A stretch of 64,000 nt of DNA from Levilactobacillus brevis (GCA_003666485.1 CP032931.1:1984001-2048000); one strand, 5' to 3'. Counted from the stretch's first letter, positions 38,799 to 49,579 are shown. Notes: generated by a model not told the origin, from the letters alone. Translations and numbers: made by a program.

Positions 38799-38883
38799 GG
38801 TGGTGTCACTAAAGGTTGCAAGGACAGAAGTAGCTGAATTCATGGTGACATAATTAGTCTTTGAATGTCATGCGGTCGGTGCT

Positions 38884-39085
38884 GGCCGCCTTACCGTTCG
38901 CCAAATGGGGGGTGGAACGCGGCGGACCGGACCGAGCCTGAAGAGCGGTCTCGGCCTCGCTTTGAGCCGAAGGTCGCGTCTCAAAATGGCCTCATAGCCG
39001 AAACGTGCGCCAACAGGCAACTGGTTCCGCTTGTTGTCACACTCTTTTTCAACGGCTGAACCCATATTTGGCGAACTCTCGGCTA
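38884..39085 (-). repeat. Family A structured repeat, copy A6 (full length)
   Basis: Minus-strand copy from TAGCCGAGAGTTCGCC (complement of 39085) to GGCGGCC (38884). GCCAAATATGGGTT faces AACGCG...CCCCATTTGGCG, so the outer stem is less perfect than in the others. The GAGGCCGAG-ACCGCTCTTCAGG-CTCGGTCC hairpin is intact. It is ~20 nt longer than the other copies, in the second hairpin region. Confidence 0.8.
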
Positions 39086-39187
39086 CAAGAGTTCTTGCTA
39101 GTAACAATTGGTTTAGCCCCAGGCAGCGGCTGCTTTACCAACTAACTCTATGAGGTTCAACACAGGGTTACTGATAAGCACTAACTT

Positions 39188-39361
39188 GCCGGAGGCAGCC
39201 AGGGTGTAGCCAGCTGTGTCGACGGTGTTGGCTGGGGTTTTGTCTCAGCCTACAACGTGGGACGACTTGAGAGACTGGTGGTTCTTACCAGGCTTTCAAG
39301 CGAACCGGAAGACCGTTTCTCAGGCTGGCGGTGTTCCCCAGAGCAGGCGGAACCCTGGCTG
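39188..39361 (+). repeat. Family B structured repeat, copy B2
   Basis: The outer stem CAGCCAGGGT (39196-39205) pairs perfectly with ACCCTGGCTG (39352-39361). Inside: GTGTCGACGGTGTT, GGCTG/CAGCC hairpin, CAACGTGGGACGA, CTTGA/TCAAG enclosing CTGGT/ACCAG, AAGCGAACC, and the GACCGTTTCTCAGGC loop shared with family A. Confidence 0.8.
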
Positions 39362-39513
39362 ATGTAGGCTCCTGGTTTCGCTAATCTAATGTTCATAATC
39401 CTTGTCAGCGGTGAATTCACGCTATCCAATTGCCAGCTGGTAGCTTATACTAAAGAATGAAAATGAGTTTGGGCCAAAATACCCAACTCGCAGTGCAGAA
39501 AGGAAGATTTAGC

Positions 39514-40221
39514 ATGGATGCAGACCATCTCTCACAACGACTGGCCACCGTCGCCAGTTACGTGCCACAGGGGGCACGGTTGGCCGATATTGGGACCGAC
39601 CACGCCTATTTACCCGTGAACCTTGCCAAACGTGGCATCATTACGGGCGGGGTTGCCGGCGAAGTGGTCCCTGGACCCTTTAAGAATGCCCAACACGAAA
39701 TCAACCAGGAGGGCCTCAGCGACCAGATCACGGCGCGCTTGGCCAACGGACTTCAAGCCATCGAACCGACTGATCAGATCGACACCGTTGCCATTGCCGG
39801 CATGGGTGGAACGTTGATCACCCAAATCTTGACGCAAGACTTTGACCGGCTAGCGGGCGTTCAGCGCCTCATCTTGCAGCCCAACGTGGGCGAGGCCAAC
39901 GTGCGGCAATTTTTGATGACGCACGGTTTTCAGCTGGTGACGGAGCAAATCGTCAGTGAAGACGGCCACGACTATGAGATTTTGGTCGCCGACCGCAACG
40001 CCACCCCGCAACAGTACACCACAGAAGAATTGCGCTTTGGCCCGTATTTGTTGGCGGAACACAACGCGACCTTTATTGCCAAATGGCAACGTGAATTGGA
40101 CCGTGCGCAAGTGGTCTTACACCAGGTCCAGTCCGCCCATGAGGTGCCCGCCGGTAAGGTCGCTGAATTGACAGAAAAGATCACGGAGATCAAGGAGGTC
40201 TTACAACGTGTTAGTGCGTGA
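39514..40221 (+). CDS. trmK: tRNA (adenine(22)-N(1))-methyltransferase TrmK
   Basis: 235 residues. SAM-dependent methyltransferase making m1A22 in tRNA. The SAM motif ADIGTDHAYLPVNLAKRG is at ~25-42 and VAIAGMGGTLITQIL at ~90; QRLILQPNVGEANVRQFL and DGHDYEILVA are family features. The ATG at 39514 follows GAAAGGAAG. It overlaps the next gene by 14 nt. Confidence 0.93.
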   Translation: MDADHLSQRLATVASYVPQGARLADIGTDHAYLPVNLAKRGIITGGVAGEVVPGPFKNAQHEINQEGLSDQITARLANGLQAIEPTDQIDTVAIAGMGGTLITQILTQDFDRLAGVQRLILQPNVGEANVRQFLMTHGFQLVTEQIVSEDGHDYEILVADRNATPQQYTTEELRFGPYLLAEHNATFIAKWQRELDRAQVVLHQVQSAHEVPAGKVAELTEKITEIKEVLQRVSA

Positions 40222-41014
40222 ATTGGTAGAACGTTTTGAACAGTTTGCCCCACGGGGGTGGGCGGAACCGGGAGACCCAGTCGGCTTACAGCTGGGGAGT
40301 CTGGATGCCCCCGTCCACAAGGTGCTGGTCACTTTAGATGTTCGACCCGAAGTGGTGGCCGAGGCCATTGACGTGGGCGCCGACTTTATCTTTGCCCACC
40401 ACCCCATGATGTTTCACCCGGCCAAGAACCTAGACCTGGCCGTGCCGCAGAATCAGATGTACGCGACGCTGCTGCAGCACCACATCACGGTGTATGGGGC
40501 CCACACCAACCTGGACAGTGCGCCCAATGGCATGAATGATTGGTTGGCCGCTGCACTGGGACTGCAACACACCACGGGTCTGGTACCCAGTAACGGGGCC
40601 ACGGCCACCCCAGCCATCATGATGGGCCGGGTGGGTGACTTGAAGAAGCCGACCACGGTCCAGGCCTTTGCGCTGCGGTGTAAGACGATCTTTCACGTTG
40701 GCGGCTTGCGGCTGATCAGTCATACACCGGATGCACCCGTTACCCGGGTGGCCGTGTTGGGTGGTTCCGGGGGACCCTTTTACCAGGCGGCCATTGCCCA
40801 GCACGCCGACGTGTACGTGACCGGCGACATTTCGTACCATCCCGGCCACGATATGATTGCGGCGGGGCTCAGCGTCATCGACCCTGGTCATCACATCGAA
40901 AGCATCTGTAAGCCGCATCTGACCCAACTTTTCCAGCAGTGGGCGCAGGAAAATGATTGGCCGATCACGGTCCAGGCGTCGACGTTAAATACTGACCCGT
41001 TTACTTTTCTTTAA
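40208..41014 (+). CDS. Nif3-like dinuclear metal center protein
   Basis: 268 residues of the YqfO/Nif3 (GTP cyclohydrolase 1 type 2-like) family. Metal-binding segments FAHHPMMFHP (~60-69), GAHTNLDSAPNGMND (~97) and the C-terminal PGHHIESICKPHL are present. It lacks the ~100-residue PII-like insert of Bacillus YqfO. Molecular function unknown. The start is GTG at 40208 behind AAGGAGG; translationally coupled to trmK. Confidence 0.9.
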   Translation: MLVRELVERFEQFAPRGWAEPGDPVGLQLGSLDAPVHKVLVTLDVRPEVVAEAIDVGADFIFAHHPMMFHPAKNLDLAVPQNQMYATLLQHHITVYGAHTNLDSAPNGMNDWLAAALGLQHTTGLVPSNGATATPAIMMGRVGDLKKPTTVQAFALRCKTIFHVGGLRLISHTPDAPVTRVAVLGGSGGPFYQAAIAQHADVYVTGDISYHPGHDMIAAGLSVIDPGHHIESICKPHLTQLFQQWAQENDWPITVQASTLNTDPFTFL

Positions 41015-41070
41015 TCGCGAAAACGCGTACACTGAGTTTGTAAGTTATCTTAATTGAGGAGTGATTTATT

Positions 41071-42312
41071 TTGGCAAAGTATGAAAATTTGATTCCCCGG
41101 TTTCTGAAATACGTGAAGATCAACACCCGCTCGACCCCGAATGCAACGACTGTTCCGTCTAACGAACGGTTGACCAAATTCGCCGAGGGCTTGGTGGCAG
41201 ACCTGAAAGCCATTGGTTTGGACAACGTCCACATCAACGCGCAATCCAGCTACGTTTACGCGACCTTACCCGCCAACACGGACAAGGCCGTCAAAAAACT
41301 CGGGTTCATTTCCCACTTTGACACGGCTGATTTCAACAGTGAAAACATCAACCCCCAGTTTGTTGAAAACTACGATGGCCAGTCCGTTATCAAGTTGGAC
41401 GACGCGGGTAAGTACACGTTGGACCCAGCCGTCTTCCCTAATTTGAAGAATTACAAGGGCGACACGCTGATCACCACGGACGGCAGTACCCTGTTAGGGG
41501 CCGACGACAAGTCCGGGGTCGCTGAAATCATGGCCGCCGCCGAATACTTATTGGCGCACCCAGAGATCAAGCACGGCGAAATTGAAATCGGCTTAGGCCC
41601 TGATGAAGAAATTGGGACCGGCGCGGATCACTTCGACGTCAAGGACTTTGGGGCCGACATTGCCTACACCGTCGATGGTGGGCCACTGGGTCAATTGGAA
41701 TACGAAACCTTTAACGCCGCCGACGCTCAGGTCGAAATCACTGGGACCAACGTGCACCCGGCCGAGGCCAAGGGCGTCATGGTCAACGCTTCGCAAGTTG
41801 CCATGGACTTCCACGCGGCTTTGCCAGAACATGATCGGCCAGAAAACACGGAAGGGCGCGAAGGCTTCTTCCACCTGTACAGCATGAACGGCACGGTCGA
41901 TTCTGCTCACTTGAGCTACATCATCCGCGACCACGACCGGCAGATCTTTGAAGACCGCAAGAAGCTGTTCCAAGGCGTCGCTGACCAATTGAACAAGCAA
42001 TATGGTTCGCAGCGGGTCGACGTGACCATCAAGGATCAGTACTACAACATGCGTGAAGTCATCGAAAAGGACATGACCGTCGTTGACCTGGCTAAACAAG
42101 CCTTAGAAGACCTGGATATCAAGCCACTGATCTTCCCTGTTCGTGGGGGGACTGACGGCTCCAAGATCTCCTTTATGGGCCTGCCAACACCGAACCTGTT
42201 TGCCGGTGGTGAAAACATGCACGGTCGCTTCGAATACGTCTCCGAACAGACCATGGAAAAGGCCACGGACGTGATTATCAAGATCGCCCAATTGGCGGAA
42301 CAGCAGGCATAA
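41071..42312 (+). CDS. pepT: Peptidase T (tripeptidase)
   Basis: 413 residues, cytoplasmic M20B zinc aminopeptidase removing the N-terminal residue from tripeptides. Metal and active-site segments are seen: [10 protein letters not shown] (~77-86), [14 protein letters not shown] (~138), [16 protein letters not shown] (~173-188, catalytic Glu pair) and [14 protein letters not shown] (~350). The start is TTG at 41071 with GAGGAG upstream. Confidence 0.95.
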   Translation: MAKYENLIPRFLKYVKINTRSTPNATTVPSNERLTKFAEGLVADLKAIGLDNVHINAQSSYVYATLPANTDKAVKKLGFISHFDTADFNSENINPQFVENYDGQSVIKLDDAGKYTLDPAVFPNLKNYKGDTLITTDGSTLLGADDKSGVAEIMAAAEYLLAHPEIKHGEIEIGLGPDEEIGTGADHFDVKDFGADIAYTVDGGPLGQLEYETFNAADAQVEITGTNVHPAEAKGVMVNASQVAMDFHAALPEHDRPENTEGREGFFHLYSMNGTVDSAHLSYIIRDHDRQIFEDRKKLFQGVADQLNKQYGSQRVDVTIKDQYYNMREVIEKDMTVVDLAKQALEDLDIKPLIFPVRGGTDGSKISFMGLPTPNLFAGGENMHGRFEYVSEQTMEKATDVIIKIAQLAEQQA

Positions 42313-42319
42313 ATTAATT

Positions 42320-42336
42320 GGTCAAATTAGGTCAAA
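42320..42336 (+). promoter_or_regulatory. CtsR operator upstream of clpB
   Basis: Tandem heptads GGTCAAA-TTA-GGTCAAA, matching the CtsR direct-repeat consensus RGTCAAA-N3-RGTCAAA closely. It lies just 5' of the -35 of the clpB promoter; CtsR bound here would repress it until heat shock. Confidence 0.85.
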
Positions 42337-42341
42337 TTATT

Positions 42342-42369
42342 TTGCTTTTGCGTTAAAATCAGTTAGAAT
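42342..42369 (+). promoter_or_regulatory. Promoter of clpB
   Basis: TTGCTT at 42342-42347, 16 bp spacer, TAGAAT at 42364-42369. Confidence 0.65.
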
Positions 42370-42383
42370 ATGAGTGAAAAATG

Positions 42384-42412
42384 GAGGTTAACCTAAGGGT
42401 TGCCTCTTTTTT
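42384..42412 (+). terminator. Hairpin terminator in the clpB leader / after pepT
   Basis: GAGG..AACC (42384-42393) pairs with GGGTTGCCTC (42397-42406), followed by TTTTTT. It could end pepT transcripts, but it also lies ~10 nt downstream of the predicted clpB start and would attenuate that promoter. A further hairpin, GACCGCT (42414-42420) with AGCGGTC (42460-42466), follows. Confidence 0.7.
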
Positions 42413-42512
42413 CGACCGCTGGTTATCCCGGACGGAACGTTTCGTTCGGCGTTAGCGCTAGCGGTCACCTGAACGCAATCAAAACACTTAACCAAAACGA
42501 GGAGGAGTTTGG

Positions 42513-45125
42513 ATGAACCCAGAAAAAATGACGCAGGCGTTGACCGACGCCTTGACGGAGGCCCAACACATCGCCATGACCCGTAAGCACCAGGCGGTCA
42601 CGGTGGCCCATCTCTTTAAATTTATGATTCAACCGGGAGAACTCGGCAGAGAGATCTTGGCGGCTGCCGGCGTGGACATCACGGCCTTGGACAGTGAGTT
42701 GGACCGCGAACTCGATGCCATCAGTACGGTGACCGGGAGTGGGGTGCAGTACGGCCAAGAATTTTCCCGCAATCTGACGGACCTGCTGCAGCGCGCCGAT
42801 GTCATCAAGGACAGCTACCACGACGACTTCATGGCCGTCGACACGGTGGTCATTGCGCTGATGCAGCTACACGGTGAGACGCTGACCGACTACCTGAAGC
42901 AACAGGGTCTCACGGAACAGATGGTCAAAAATGCCGTCGATAAGATGCGCAGCGGTGAACGGGTCACCTCAAAGAATCAAGAAGACCAGTACAAGGCCTT
43001 AGAGAAGTACGGTATCGACTTGGTCAAGGCCATGCGCAGCGGCAAGATCGACCCGATCATTGGCCGTGATGACGAGATCTTATCTGTGATTCGGATCCTG
43101 TCACGCAAGACCAAGAACAACCCCGTCTTGATCGGGGAAGCCGGGGTCGGTAAGACGGCGATCGTCGAAGGCCTGGCCCAACGCATCGTGCGTGGGGATG
43201 TCCCGGACAATCTGAAGGATAAGACGATTTTTTCCCTGGACATGGGTGCCCTGATTGCCGGGGCCAAGTACCGGGGTGAATTTGAGGAACGGTTGAAGGC
43301 CGTTCTTAAAGAAGTGACCAAGAGTGAGGGCCAGATCATCATGTTCATCGATGAGATCCACAACATCGTGGGCGCCGGTAAGGCCGAAGGCAGCATGGAC
43401 GCCGGGAACCTCTTGAAACCGATGCTGGCACGAGGCGAACTGCATTTGATCGGGGCCACGACGCTAGATGAATACCGGCAGTATTTGGAACAAGACAAGG
43501 CTCTGGCTCGACGGTTCCAACGGGTGTTGGTCAATGAACCCAGCGTGGATGACACCGTGACCATCTTGCGGGGCTTGCGGGAACGCTTTGAGATCCACCA
43601 CGGGGTCAAGATCCACGACAACGCCCTGATTGCGGCCGCTAAGTTGTCTGACCGGTATTTGACGGACCGCTTCTTACCCGACAAGGCCATTGACCTGGTC
43701 GATGAGGCTTCCGCGTCCATTCGGGTGGAAATGAACTCGGCCCCCACGGAACTGGACCAATCTCGGCGGCAATTGATGCGCATGCAGGTCGAACAGACCG
43801 CGTTGAAACAAGAAACCGATGAGGCCTCCCAAAAGCGCCTGACCGAGTTGACCAAGGAACTAGTCGATACCAAGGAAAAGGTCGACAAGCTCAGTGCCCG
43901 TTGGAACCAAGAGAAGACGGCCATCAAGCACGTCGGCGATAAGAAGACGGAACTGGACCGGGCCAAACGCGACCTGGCCAACGCCGAATCCGCCTACGAC
44001 TTGAATAAGGCCGCCGAACTCCAACACGGGACCATTCCACGTCTGGAAAAGGAATTGGCGGAGCTGGAGAAACAAGAACAAAACCAAAACTGGTTGGTCT
44101 CCGAATCCGTCACGGAAAATGAAATCGCAACGGTCGTCAGCCGCATGACCGGCATCCCCGTGACCAAGCTGGTCCAGGGTGAACGCGAGAAGCTCTTGAA
44201 GTTAGCTGATCGGTTACATGACCGCGTCGTGGGCCAAGACCAAGCCGTGTCAGCCGTGGCCGATGCCGTCTTGCGTTCCCGCGCCGGGCTTCAAGACCCG
44301 ACCAAACCGTTGGGCTCCTTCCTGTTTTTGGGACCGACCGGGGTCGGCAAGACCGAGTTAGCCAAGGCGCTGGCCGAGAATCTCTTCGATAGCGAGGACC
44401 ACATGGTGCGTATCGACATGTCTGAGTACATGGAAAAGGAATCCGTGTCGCGACTGGTCGGGGCCGCACCGGGGTACGTTGGCTATGAAGAAGGCGGCCA
44501 ATTGACCGAGGCCGTTCGGCGTAACCCGTATACCATCGTCTTATTCGATGAGGTGGAAAAGGCCCACCCGGACGTCTTCAACCTGTTGTTGCAGGTCTTA
44601 GACGACGGGCGCCTAACGGATAGTCAGGGTCGGACCGTGGACTTCAAGAACACCATCTTGATCATGACGTCTAACCTGGGATCCGATATCTTATTGCAGG
44701 GAACGGACGACCAAGGGCACATCAATCCCGATGCGCAAAAGCAAGTGGCCCAGCTCCTGCAGAGTCATTTCCGGCCGGAATTTTTGAACCGGATCGACGA
44801 GACCATCATGTTCACGCCACTGTCCCTAGCCGACGTGCAGCAGATCGTGGTCAAGCTGATCGCCCATCTGGCTACGCGGCTACACGAGCAGCAGTTAGAC
44901 CTAACCATCACCCCGGCGGCCCAGTCCTGGATCGCCCAAAAGGGGTACCTGCCGGCTTACGGGGCGCGGCCACTGCAACGCTTCATCACGACGCACGTGG
45001 AAACACCCCTGGCGCGGCAATTGATCGGTGGCCAGATTCCGGTCAACAGCCTGATCACCATCGACGTGGCCGACGACGGGTTGACGTTTACGCACGCCTT
45101 ACAGACCGAGACCATCGGCAAGTAA
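42513..45125 (+). CDS. clpB: ATP-dependent chaperone ClpB
   Basis: 870 residues. Heat-shock disaggregase working with DnaK. Clp N-terminal repeats (~1-145), AAA-1 with Walker [10 protein letters not shown] (~205) and [14 protein letters not shown], the coiled-coil middle domain (~410-530) that distinguishes ClpB, and AAA-2 with GPTGVGKTE (~610) and [24 protein letters not shown] precedes the ATG. The CtsR operator indicates heat-inducible control. Confidence 0.97.
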   Translation: MNPEKMTQALTDALTEAQHIAMTRKHQAVTVAHLFKFMIQPGELGREILAAAGVDITALDSELDRELDAISTVTGSGVQYGQEFSRNLTDLLQRADVIKDSYHDDFMAVDTVVIALMQLHGETLTDYLKQQGLTEQMVKNAVDKMRSGERVTSKNQEDQYKALEKYGIDLVKAMRSGKIDPIIGRDDEILSVIRILSRKTKNNPVLIGEAGVGKTAIVEGLAQRIVRGDVPDNLKDKTIFSLDMGALIAGAKYRGEFEERLKAVLKEVTKSEGQIIMFIDEIHNIVGAGKAEGSMDAGNLLKPMLARGELHLIGATTLDEYRQYLEQDKALARRFQRVLVNEPSVDDTVTILRGLRERFEIHHGVKIHDNALIAAAKLSDRYLTDRFLPDKAIDLVDEASASIRVEMNSAPTELDQSRRQLMRMQVEQTALKQETDEASQKRLTELTKELVDTKEKVDKLSARWNQEKTAIKHVGDKKTELDRAKRDLANAESAYDLNKAAELQHGTIPRLEKELAELEKQEQNQNWLVSESVTENEIATVVSRMTGIPVTKLVQGEREKLLKLADRLHDRVVGQDQAVSAVADAVLRSRAGLQDPTKPLGSFLFLGPTGVGKTELAKALAENLFDSEDHMVRIDMSEYMEKESVSRLVGAAPGYVGYEEGGQLTEAVRRNPYTIVLFDEVEKAHPDVFNLLLQVLDDGRLTDSQGRTVDFKNTILIMTSNLGSDILLQGTDDQGHINPDAQKQVAQLLQSHFRPEFLNRIDETIMFTPLSLADVQQIVVKLIAHLATRLHEQQLDLTITPAAQSWIAQKGYLPAYGARPLQRFITTHVETPLARQLIGGQIPVNSLITIDVADDGLTFTHALQTETIGK

Positions 45126-45180
45126 GCGCGCCATGGCGGCAACAGCGCCTGGCCGGTTAGCCAAATTGACTTTATCAAGA

Positions 45181-45239
45181 AGTGCCCCTTTTACGACGGC
45201 AGAACATTTGTTCGCTGGTCGTGAAAAGGGCATTTTTTC
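45181..45239 (+). terminator. Terminator after clpB
   Basis: A long stem, AGTGCCCCTTTTACGAC (45181-45197) with GTCGTGAAAAGGGCATT, then a T run. Confidence 0.9.
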
Positions 45240-45248
45240 TGGTATAAT
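45240..45248 (+). promoter_or_regulatory. Extended -10 promoter of dnaE
   Basis: TGGTATAAT with TATAAT at 45243-45248, immediately after the clpB terminator. No convincing -35. Confidence 0.6.
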
Positions 45249-45284
45249 AACGGTAACGAATTCGAAGAGAAGGGAGACTCCGGG

Positions 45285-48200
45285 ATGTTTGTACCCTTAC
45301 AAGTCTTAAGTACCTATAGCCTATTACAGAGCACCAACCGTATCGAACAACTGGTCCAAACGGCCAAGGACCGGGGCTATACCGCGCTGGCACTGACGGA
45401 TAAAAATGTCATGTACGGCGTGGTCGCCTTCTACAATGCCTGTCAACGCGCGGGCATCAAACCGCTACTGGGACTCACACTGACGACGCAGGGGGTGAGT
45501 GATGCGCCCCAAGCCCACGAGTGGGTCCTGATCGCCCAGGACTTTACCGGTTACCAACAGTTGATGCAGCTGTCGACGGCTTACCAGGTTGCCGGAACAC
45601 CGGTGGATCTAACGCAGCAGGCGGACAACCTCAGTCATTTACAGGTGATTGCCCCCTTGGATAGCGAGCTCCATCAGCTCCTAACTAGCGGTGACGTTAC
45701 CGCAGCCGAGCGCGTGACCCGTCAAGTCTTGGCACTCAACCCAGCGGGGATGTCTCTAGGCATCAGTCCGGAAACACCGGTCGCCACCAGGGATGCGCTA
45801 CGCAATTTGAGTCAAGCCACGCAGGTGCCGTTAGTCGCTTTGGCGCCGGTCGAGTACCTGGACCGCGATGACCATTTTGCCGTGACCGTCTTACGGGCAA
45901 TCGCCGCGGGGGCCACGTTGTCTGATCCCACTGCGGAACAACAAACGCTGGGCACGCACTGGTTACGCCCGGCGGCCGAAGAAGCCCAACGGTTTGCGGC
46001 GGCAGACTTGACCGCAGCCGTGCAGGCGACCGCCACGCTAGCGGACCAGACCAGCGTGACCTTGAAATTCCAACAACCACAATTGCCGCAATTTCCCACG
46101 CCTAACCAGCAGCCCTCGAAAGATTACCTGCGTGAGCTCTGCCAAGCTGGCCTACAACGACGACTAACCCAAAATGGCATCAGTGAGCCACAGCCCTACC
46201 AGGAACGCTTAGAACGCGAATTAGGCGTCATTCACCGAATGGGGTTTGACGACTACTTTCTGATCGTCTGGGATGTCATGAACTTTGCGCACCGAGCGAA
46301 GATTCAAACAGGACCGGGCCGGGGATCCGCGGCGGGTTCACTGGTCGCTTATGTGCTGGCCATCACCGAGGTCGACCCCTTGGCCTATAACCTGTTATTC
46401 GAACGGTTCTTGAACGAGGAACGCGCGCAGATGCCCGATATCGACCTGGATATTCCGGATAACCGGCGGGAACAGGTCTTGCAGTACGTCCATGACAAGT
46501 ACGGCCATACGCGGGTGGCCCAGATCATTACCTTTGGGACACTGGCCACCAAGGCGGCCTTACGCGACGTTGGGCGGGTCTTGGGGATGCCGCCGTACGC
46601 CCTCAGTGAGTGGAGCGCGGCCATTCCGTCTCAGTTACACATCACCTTGAAGAGCGCCTATGAACAGTCGCAACGGTTACGGAACCTGGTGGCGGACAGC
46701 GAGAAGAACCGCTTGTTATTTGAAACGGCGCAAAAGCTCGAGGGCTTGCCACGGCATTACTCGACCCATGCGGCCGGTATCGTGTTGAGCCAGGGGCCGT
46801 TGACGGATCTGGTGCCCCTGCAGCCAGGGAGCGAAGACCTGCTGATGACGCAGTACCCTAAGGATACCGTTGAAGCCGTGGGGCTGTTGAAGATGGACTT
46901 CTTGGGGCTGCGTAACTTGAGCATCCTCGCCAATGCCTTAACGCTGATGAAAAAGCAGACCGGCCAGGCACTCGACTTGAATCAGATTGACTTAAATGAC
47001 CCGGCGACGCTACGGTTATTTGCCCAGGGGGAGACCAACGGCGTCTTTCAGTTCGAATCGGCCGGGATCAAACGGGTCTTGCGCCAGTTACAACCGGATA
47101 GCTTTGAACTAGTCGCTGCGGTCAACGCACTGTATCGGCCGGGCCCGATGGAAAACATCGACACCTTCATTCGGCGGAAGGAGGGCAAGGAGCCGGTCAC
47201 CTATGCGGCTGAAGCGCTAAAGCCTATCCTGGGGCCAACCTATGGGGTTTTGGTCTATCAAGAACAAGTCATGCAGGTGGCGTCCGTCATGGGGGGCTTT
47301 ACGCTAGGTGAGGCCGACTTGTTGCGGCGCGCCATGAGTAAGAAGAAAAAGCAAACCATGGATGCCATGCAAAAGAAGTTCGTGGCCGGGGCCCAACAGT
47401 TGGGGTATCCCGCGACGACCGCCGAGCAGGTCTTTGCCTACATGGACCGTTTCGCCAACTACGGGTTCAACCGTTCCCATGCGGTGGCCTATAGCAAATT
47501 GGCGTTTCAACTGGCCTATTTGAAGGCCCATTACCCGGCACCCTTCTACGCGGCCTTGATGAATTCGGTCGTCAATGTCCCGGTCAAGACCAAGGCCTAC
47601 TTGACGGAAGCCAAGCGTCATGGCGTCAGTGTCTTGCCGCCGGACATCAATCAGTCGACGGCTTACTTCAACCTGCAGGGGGATGCGGTCATCTTTGGCC
47701 TGAGCAGTATCAAGGGCGTGCGGCGTGATTTCTTACGGGAAGTCTTGGCCGACCGCCACGACCACGGGCCGTATCAGGACTTGCATCAATTTCTCCAACG
47801 GATCGACCCCAAGTATCGTAAGGCCGACCTGCTCAATGCGCTGGTGTATGCCGGGGCGTTTGACCACTTCGGCCATAACCGCGCGGAACTGATTGCCGCA
47901 CTGCCGGAATTTATCAGTAGTGTGGAGCTGTCCGGGGACAATGTGGAGCTGTTTGCGGCGCTGGCGCCAAAGATCACGGCTAAGCCCGACCTGGACTTGA
48001 TGACTAAATTAACCCAAGAGGAAGCCGTACTTGGGGCCTACTTGTCCGGGCACCCAGTGGCGCAATACCACGCCCTCGCCAGTCAATTACACGCCACGAC
48101 CGTGAGTGACTTGACGGTCAATGCGCGGGTCAGTGTCATCCTGTACGTCACTAAGATCCGCACAATTCGGACCAAGCGTGGTGAACCGATGGCCTTTGTG

Positions 48201-48635
48201 ACCGGGAGTGACGAGACCGCCGACGTGAGTGTCACCATCTTTCCCAACCAATTCCGCCAGGCCAGCACCTGGTTGAAGACCGACCAAGTCATCGTCGTGC
48301 GCGGGAAGGTCGAACAGCAACGCGGCTTGCAGATCGTCGCCGACCAGGTCACCTTAGCGAAAAACATCCCGGTCAAATCAGCGACGCCTAGTCTGCCGCA
48401 GGGCGCACGGTGGTTCATCCGTGTCGATGTGAATCACGATGAGCGGCCCGTGGCGACCCAACTTGCCCAATTTCTGACGCAACACCACGGCACGGTGCCT
48501 GTCATCGTCTATCAACCGCAGACGGATACCAAGCGCGTCTTGCCCCAGACGCAATGGCTGCGCGGGGATGCTAGCTTGCAAGCGCCATTAGAAGCACTGA
48601 TGGGCAGCGGCAATGTCGTCTTACAAAACGGATAG
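45285..48635 (+). CDS. dnaE: DNA polymerase III alpha subunit DnaE
   Basis: 1116 residues. Firmicute DnaE-type replicative polymerase, which extends primers before PolC. N-terminal PHP domain (~1-200), catalytic palm with PDIDLDIPDNRREQVLQYV (~383-401) and GRGSAAGSLVAYVL (~345), fingers and helix-hairpin-helix region (~760-900) and a C-terminal OB fold (~945-1030). The PHP histidine motif is partly degenerate (YSLLQSTNRIEQLV instead of HSxYSLLDG-like), as is common in lactobacilli. AGAAGGGAG precedes the ATG. Confidence 0.97.
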   Translation: MFVPLQVLSTYSLLQSTNRIEQLVQTAKDRGYTALALTDKNVMYGVVAFYNACQRAGIKPLLGLTLTTQGVSDAPQAHEWVLIAQDFTGYQQLMQLSTAYQVAGTPVDLTQQADNLSHLQVIAPLDSELHQLLTSGDVTAAERVTRQVLALNPAGMSLGISPETPVATRDALRNLSQATQVPLVALAPVEYLDRDDHFAVTVLRAIAAGATLSDPTAEQQTLGTHWLRPAAEEAQRFAAADLTAAVQATATLADQTSVTLKFQQPQLPQFPTPNQQPSKDYLRELCQAGLQRRLTQNGISEPQPYQERLERELGVIHRMGFDDYFLIVWDVMNFAHRAKIQTGPGRGSAAGSLVAYVLAITEVDPLAYNLLFERFLNEERAQMPDIDLDIPDNRREQVLQYVHDKYGHTRVAQIITFGTLATKAALRDVGRVLGMPPYALSEWSAAIPSQLHITLKSAYEQSQRLRNLVADSEKNRLLFETAQKLEGLPRHYSTHAAGIVLSQGPLTDLVPLQPGSEDLLMTQYPKDTVEAVGLLKMDFLGLRNLSILANALTLMKKQTGQALDLNQIDLNDPATLRLFAQGETNGVFQFESAGIKRVLRQLQPDSFELVAAVNALYRPGPMENIDTFIRRKEGKEPVTYAAEALKPILGPTYGVLVYQEQVMQVASVMGGFTLGEADLLRRAMSKKKKQTMDAMQKKFVAGAQQLGYPATTAEQVFAYMDRFANYGFNRSHAVAYSKLAFQLAYLKAHYPAPFYAALMNSVVNVPVKTKAYLTEAKRHGVSVLPPDINQSTAYFNLQGDAVIFGLSSIKGVRRDFLREVLADRHDHGPYQDLHQFLQRIDPKYRKADLLNALVYAGAFDHFGHNRAELIAALPEFISSVELSGDNVELFAALAPKITAKPDLDLMTKLTQEEAVLGAYLSGHPVAQYHALASQLHATTVSDLTVNARVSVILYVTKIRTIRTKRGEPMAFVTGSDETADVSVTIFPNQFRQASTWLKTDQVIVVRGKVEQQRGLQIVADQVTLAKNIPVKSATPSLPQGARWFIRVDVNHDERPVATQLAQFLTQHHGTVPVIVYQPQTDTKRVLPQTQWLRGDASLQAPLEALMGSGNVVLQNG

Positions 48636-48728
48636 ACCAATTTCAATAAAAATACCTCTGGACTATTTGTGTAGGCTTTAGTATGATTATACCAATGCTT
48701 AACAAATCAGAATCTGGAGGTTTTTTAG

Positions 48729-49445
48729 ATGACTTTGAACGTGAAGATTTATGCAGATGGTGCGGAACTCAATGCGATGAAGGCTGTGGCGGCCCAAGGC
48801 CTAGTCAGCGGCTTCACGACCAACCCGAGCCTGATGAAGGCGGCCGGGATCACGGATTACCTGGCGTTTGCGAAAGAGGCGGTGGCCACCTTCCCAGACC
48901 AATCCATCAGTTTTGAGGTTTTCGGCAATACGCCGGAGCGGATGCTAGCCGAAGCCAAGGTCTTGGCGAGCCTCGGGAAGCACGTGGCGGTCAAGGTGCC
49001 GGTGATTCGGGCTAGCGGGGATGATAACGCCGCGGTCATTCGTGAGTTATCCGATGCGGGTGTGCAGGTCAACGTGACTGCTATCACGACGCTGACGCAG
49101 GTCAAATTAGCCGTGGATGCGCTGAACCCAGCCGTGGGTGGCATCGTGTCTGTCTTCGCTGGGCGGGTAGCCGATACCGGCGTGGATCCACTGCCACTGA
49201 TGCGTCAGGCTGCCGAATTGTGCCACACCAAGGATAACGTGGAACTGTTGTGGGCCAGCACCCGAGAAGTGTTCAACGTGGTCCAAGCCGAACAGACCGG
49301 CTGTGACATCATCACCGTGCCACCCAAGATTTTGGCCAAGCTGAGCAAATTTGGCACGCCAGCCTTACAAGTCTCCATCGACACGGTCAAGACGTTTGAC
49401 GCCGATATTGCCAGTCTGGGTTTCACGATTCCTGTAGAAGGGTAA
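48729..49445 (+). CDS. Fructose-6-phosphate aldolase / transaldolase family protein
   Basis: 238 residues, TIM barrel of the MipB/TalC type. FTTNPSLMKAAG (~29-40) is diagnostic and the Schiff-base lysine is in VAVKVPV (~Lys89). NVTAITTLTQ, VSVFAGRVADTGVD and ELLWASTREVFN follow as in the family. It would perform C3 transfer or aldol cleavage in the non-oxidative pentose phosphate/hexose-phosphate pool; aldolase versus transaldolase cannot be settled here. AATCTGGAGG precedes the ATG. Confidence 0.9.
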   Translation: MTLNVKIYADGAELNAMKAVAAQGLVSGFTTNPSLMKAAGITDYLAFAKEAVATFPDQSISFEVFGNTPERMLAEAKVLASLGKHVAVKVPVIRASGDDNAAVIRELSDAGVQVNVTAITTLTQVKLAVDALNPAVGGIVSVFAGRVADTGVDPLPLMRQAAELCHTKDNVELLWASTREVFNVVQAEQTGCDIITVPPKILAKLSKFGTPALQVSIDTVKTFDADIASLGFTIPVEG

Positions 49446-49547
49446 TACCCATTTGTGACCCATGATCCGCCGAACTTAAGAAATTTTTACGATATGGTCG
49501 GGAAACGGCGATTCGTGTTAATATAAACGTTAACTTATCTAACATAA

Positions 49548-49579
49548 AACCTGCTAATTATGAAATTAGTGGGTTTTAA
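49548..49579 (+). terminator. Terminator after the transaldolase-like gene
   Basis: AACCTGCTAATT pairs with AAATTAGTGGGTT around a short loop, then T residues. Confidence 0.8.

Larger units (their letters stand above)
38814..39430 (+). repeat. Composite repeat 2: family A plus family B
   Basis: It begins at GGTTGCAAGGACA (38814-38826), the same terminal sequence as composite 1, just after the MMPL terminator. A6 (minus) and B2 (plus) are head-to-head with ~100 nt between. The right flank has CTAATCTAATGTTCATAA and CTTGTCAGC (39381-39409), matching the B-side flank of composite 1 in reverse complement. The right boundary is approximate. Confidence 0.6.
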
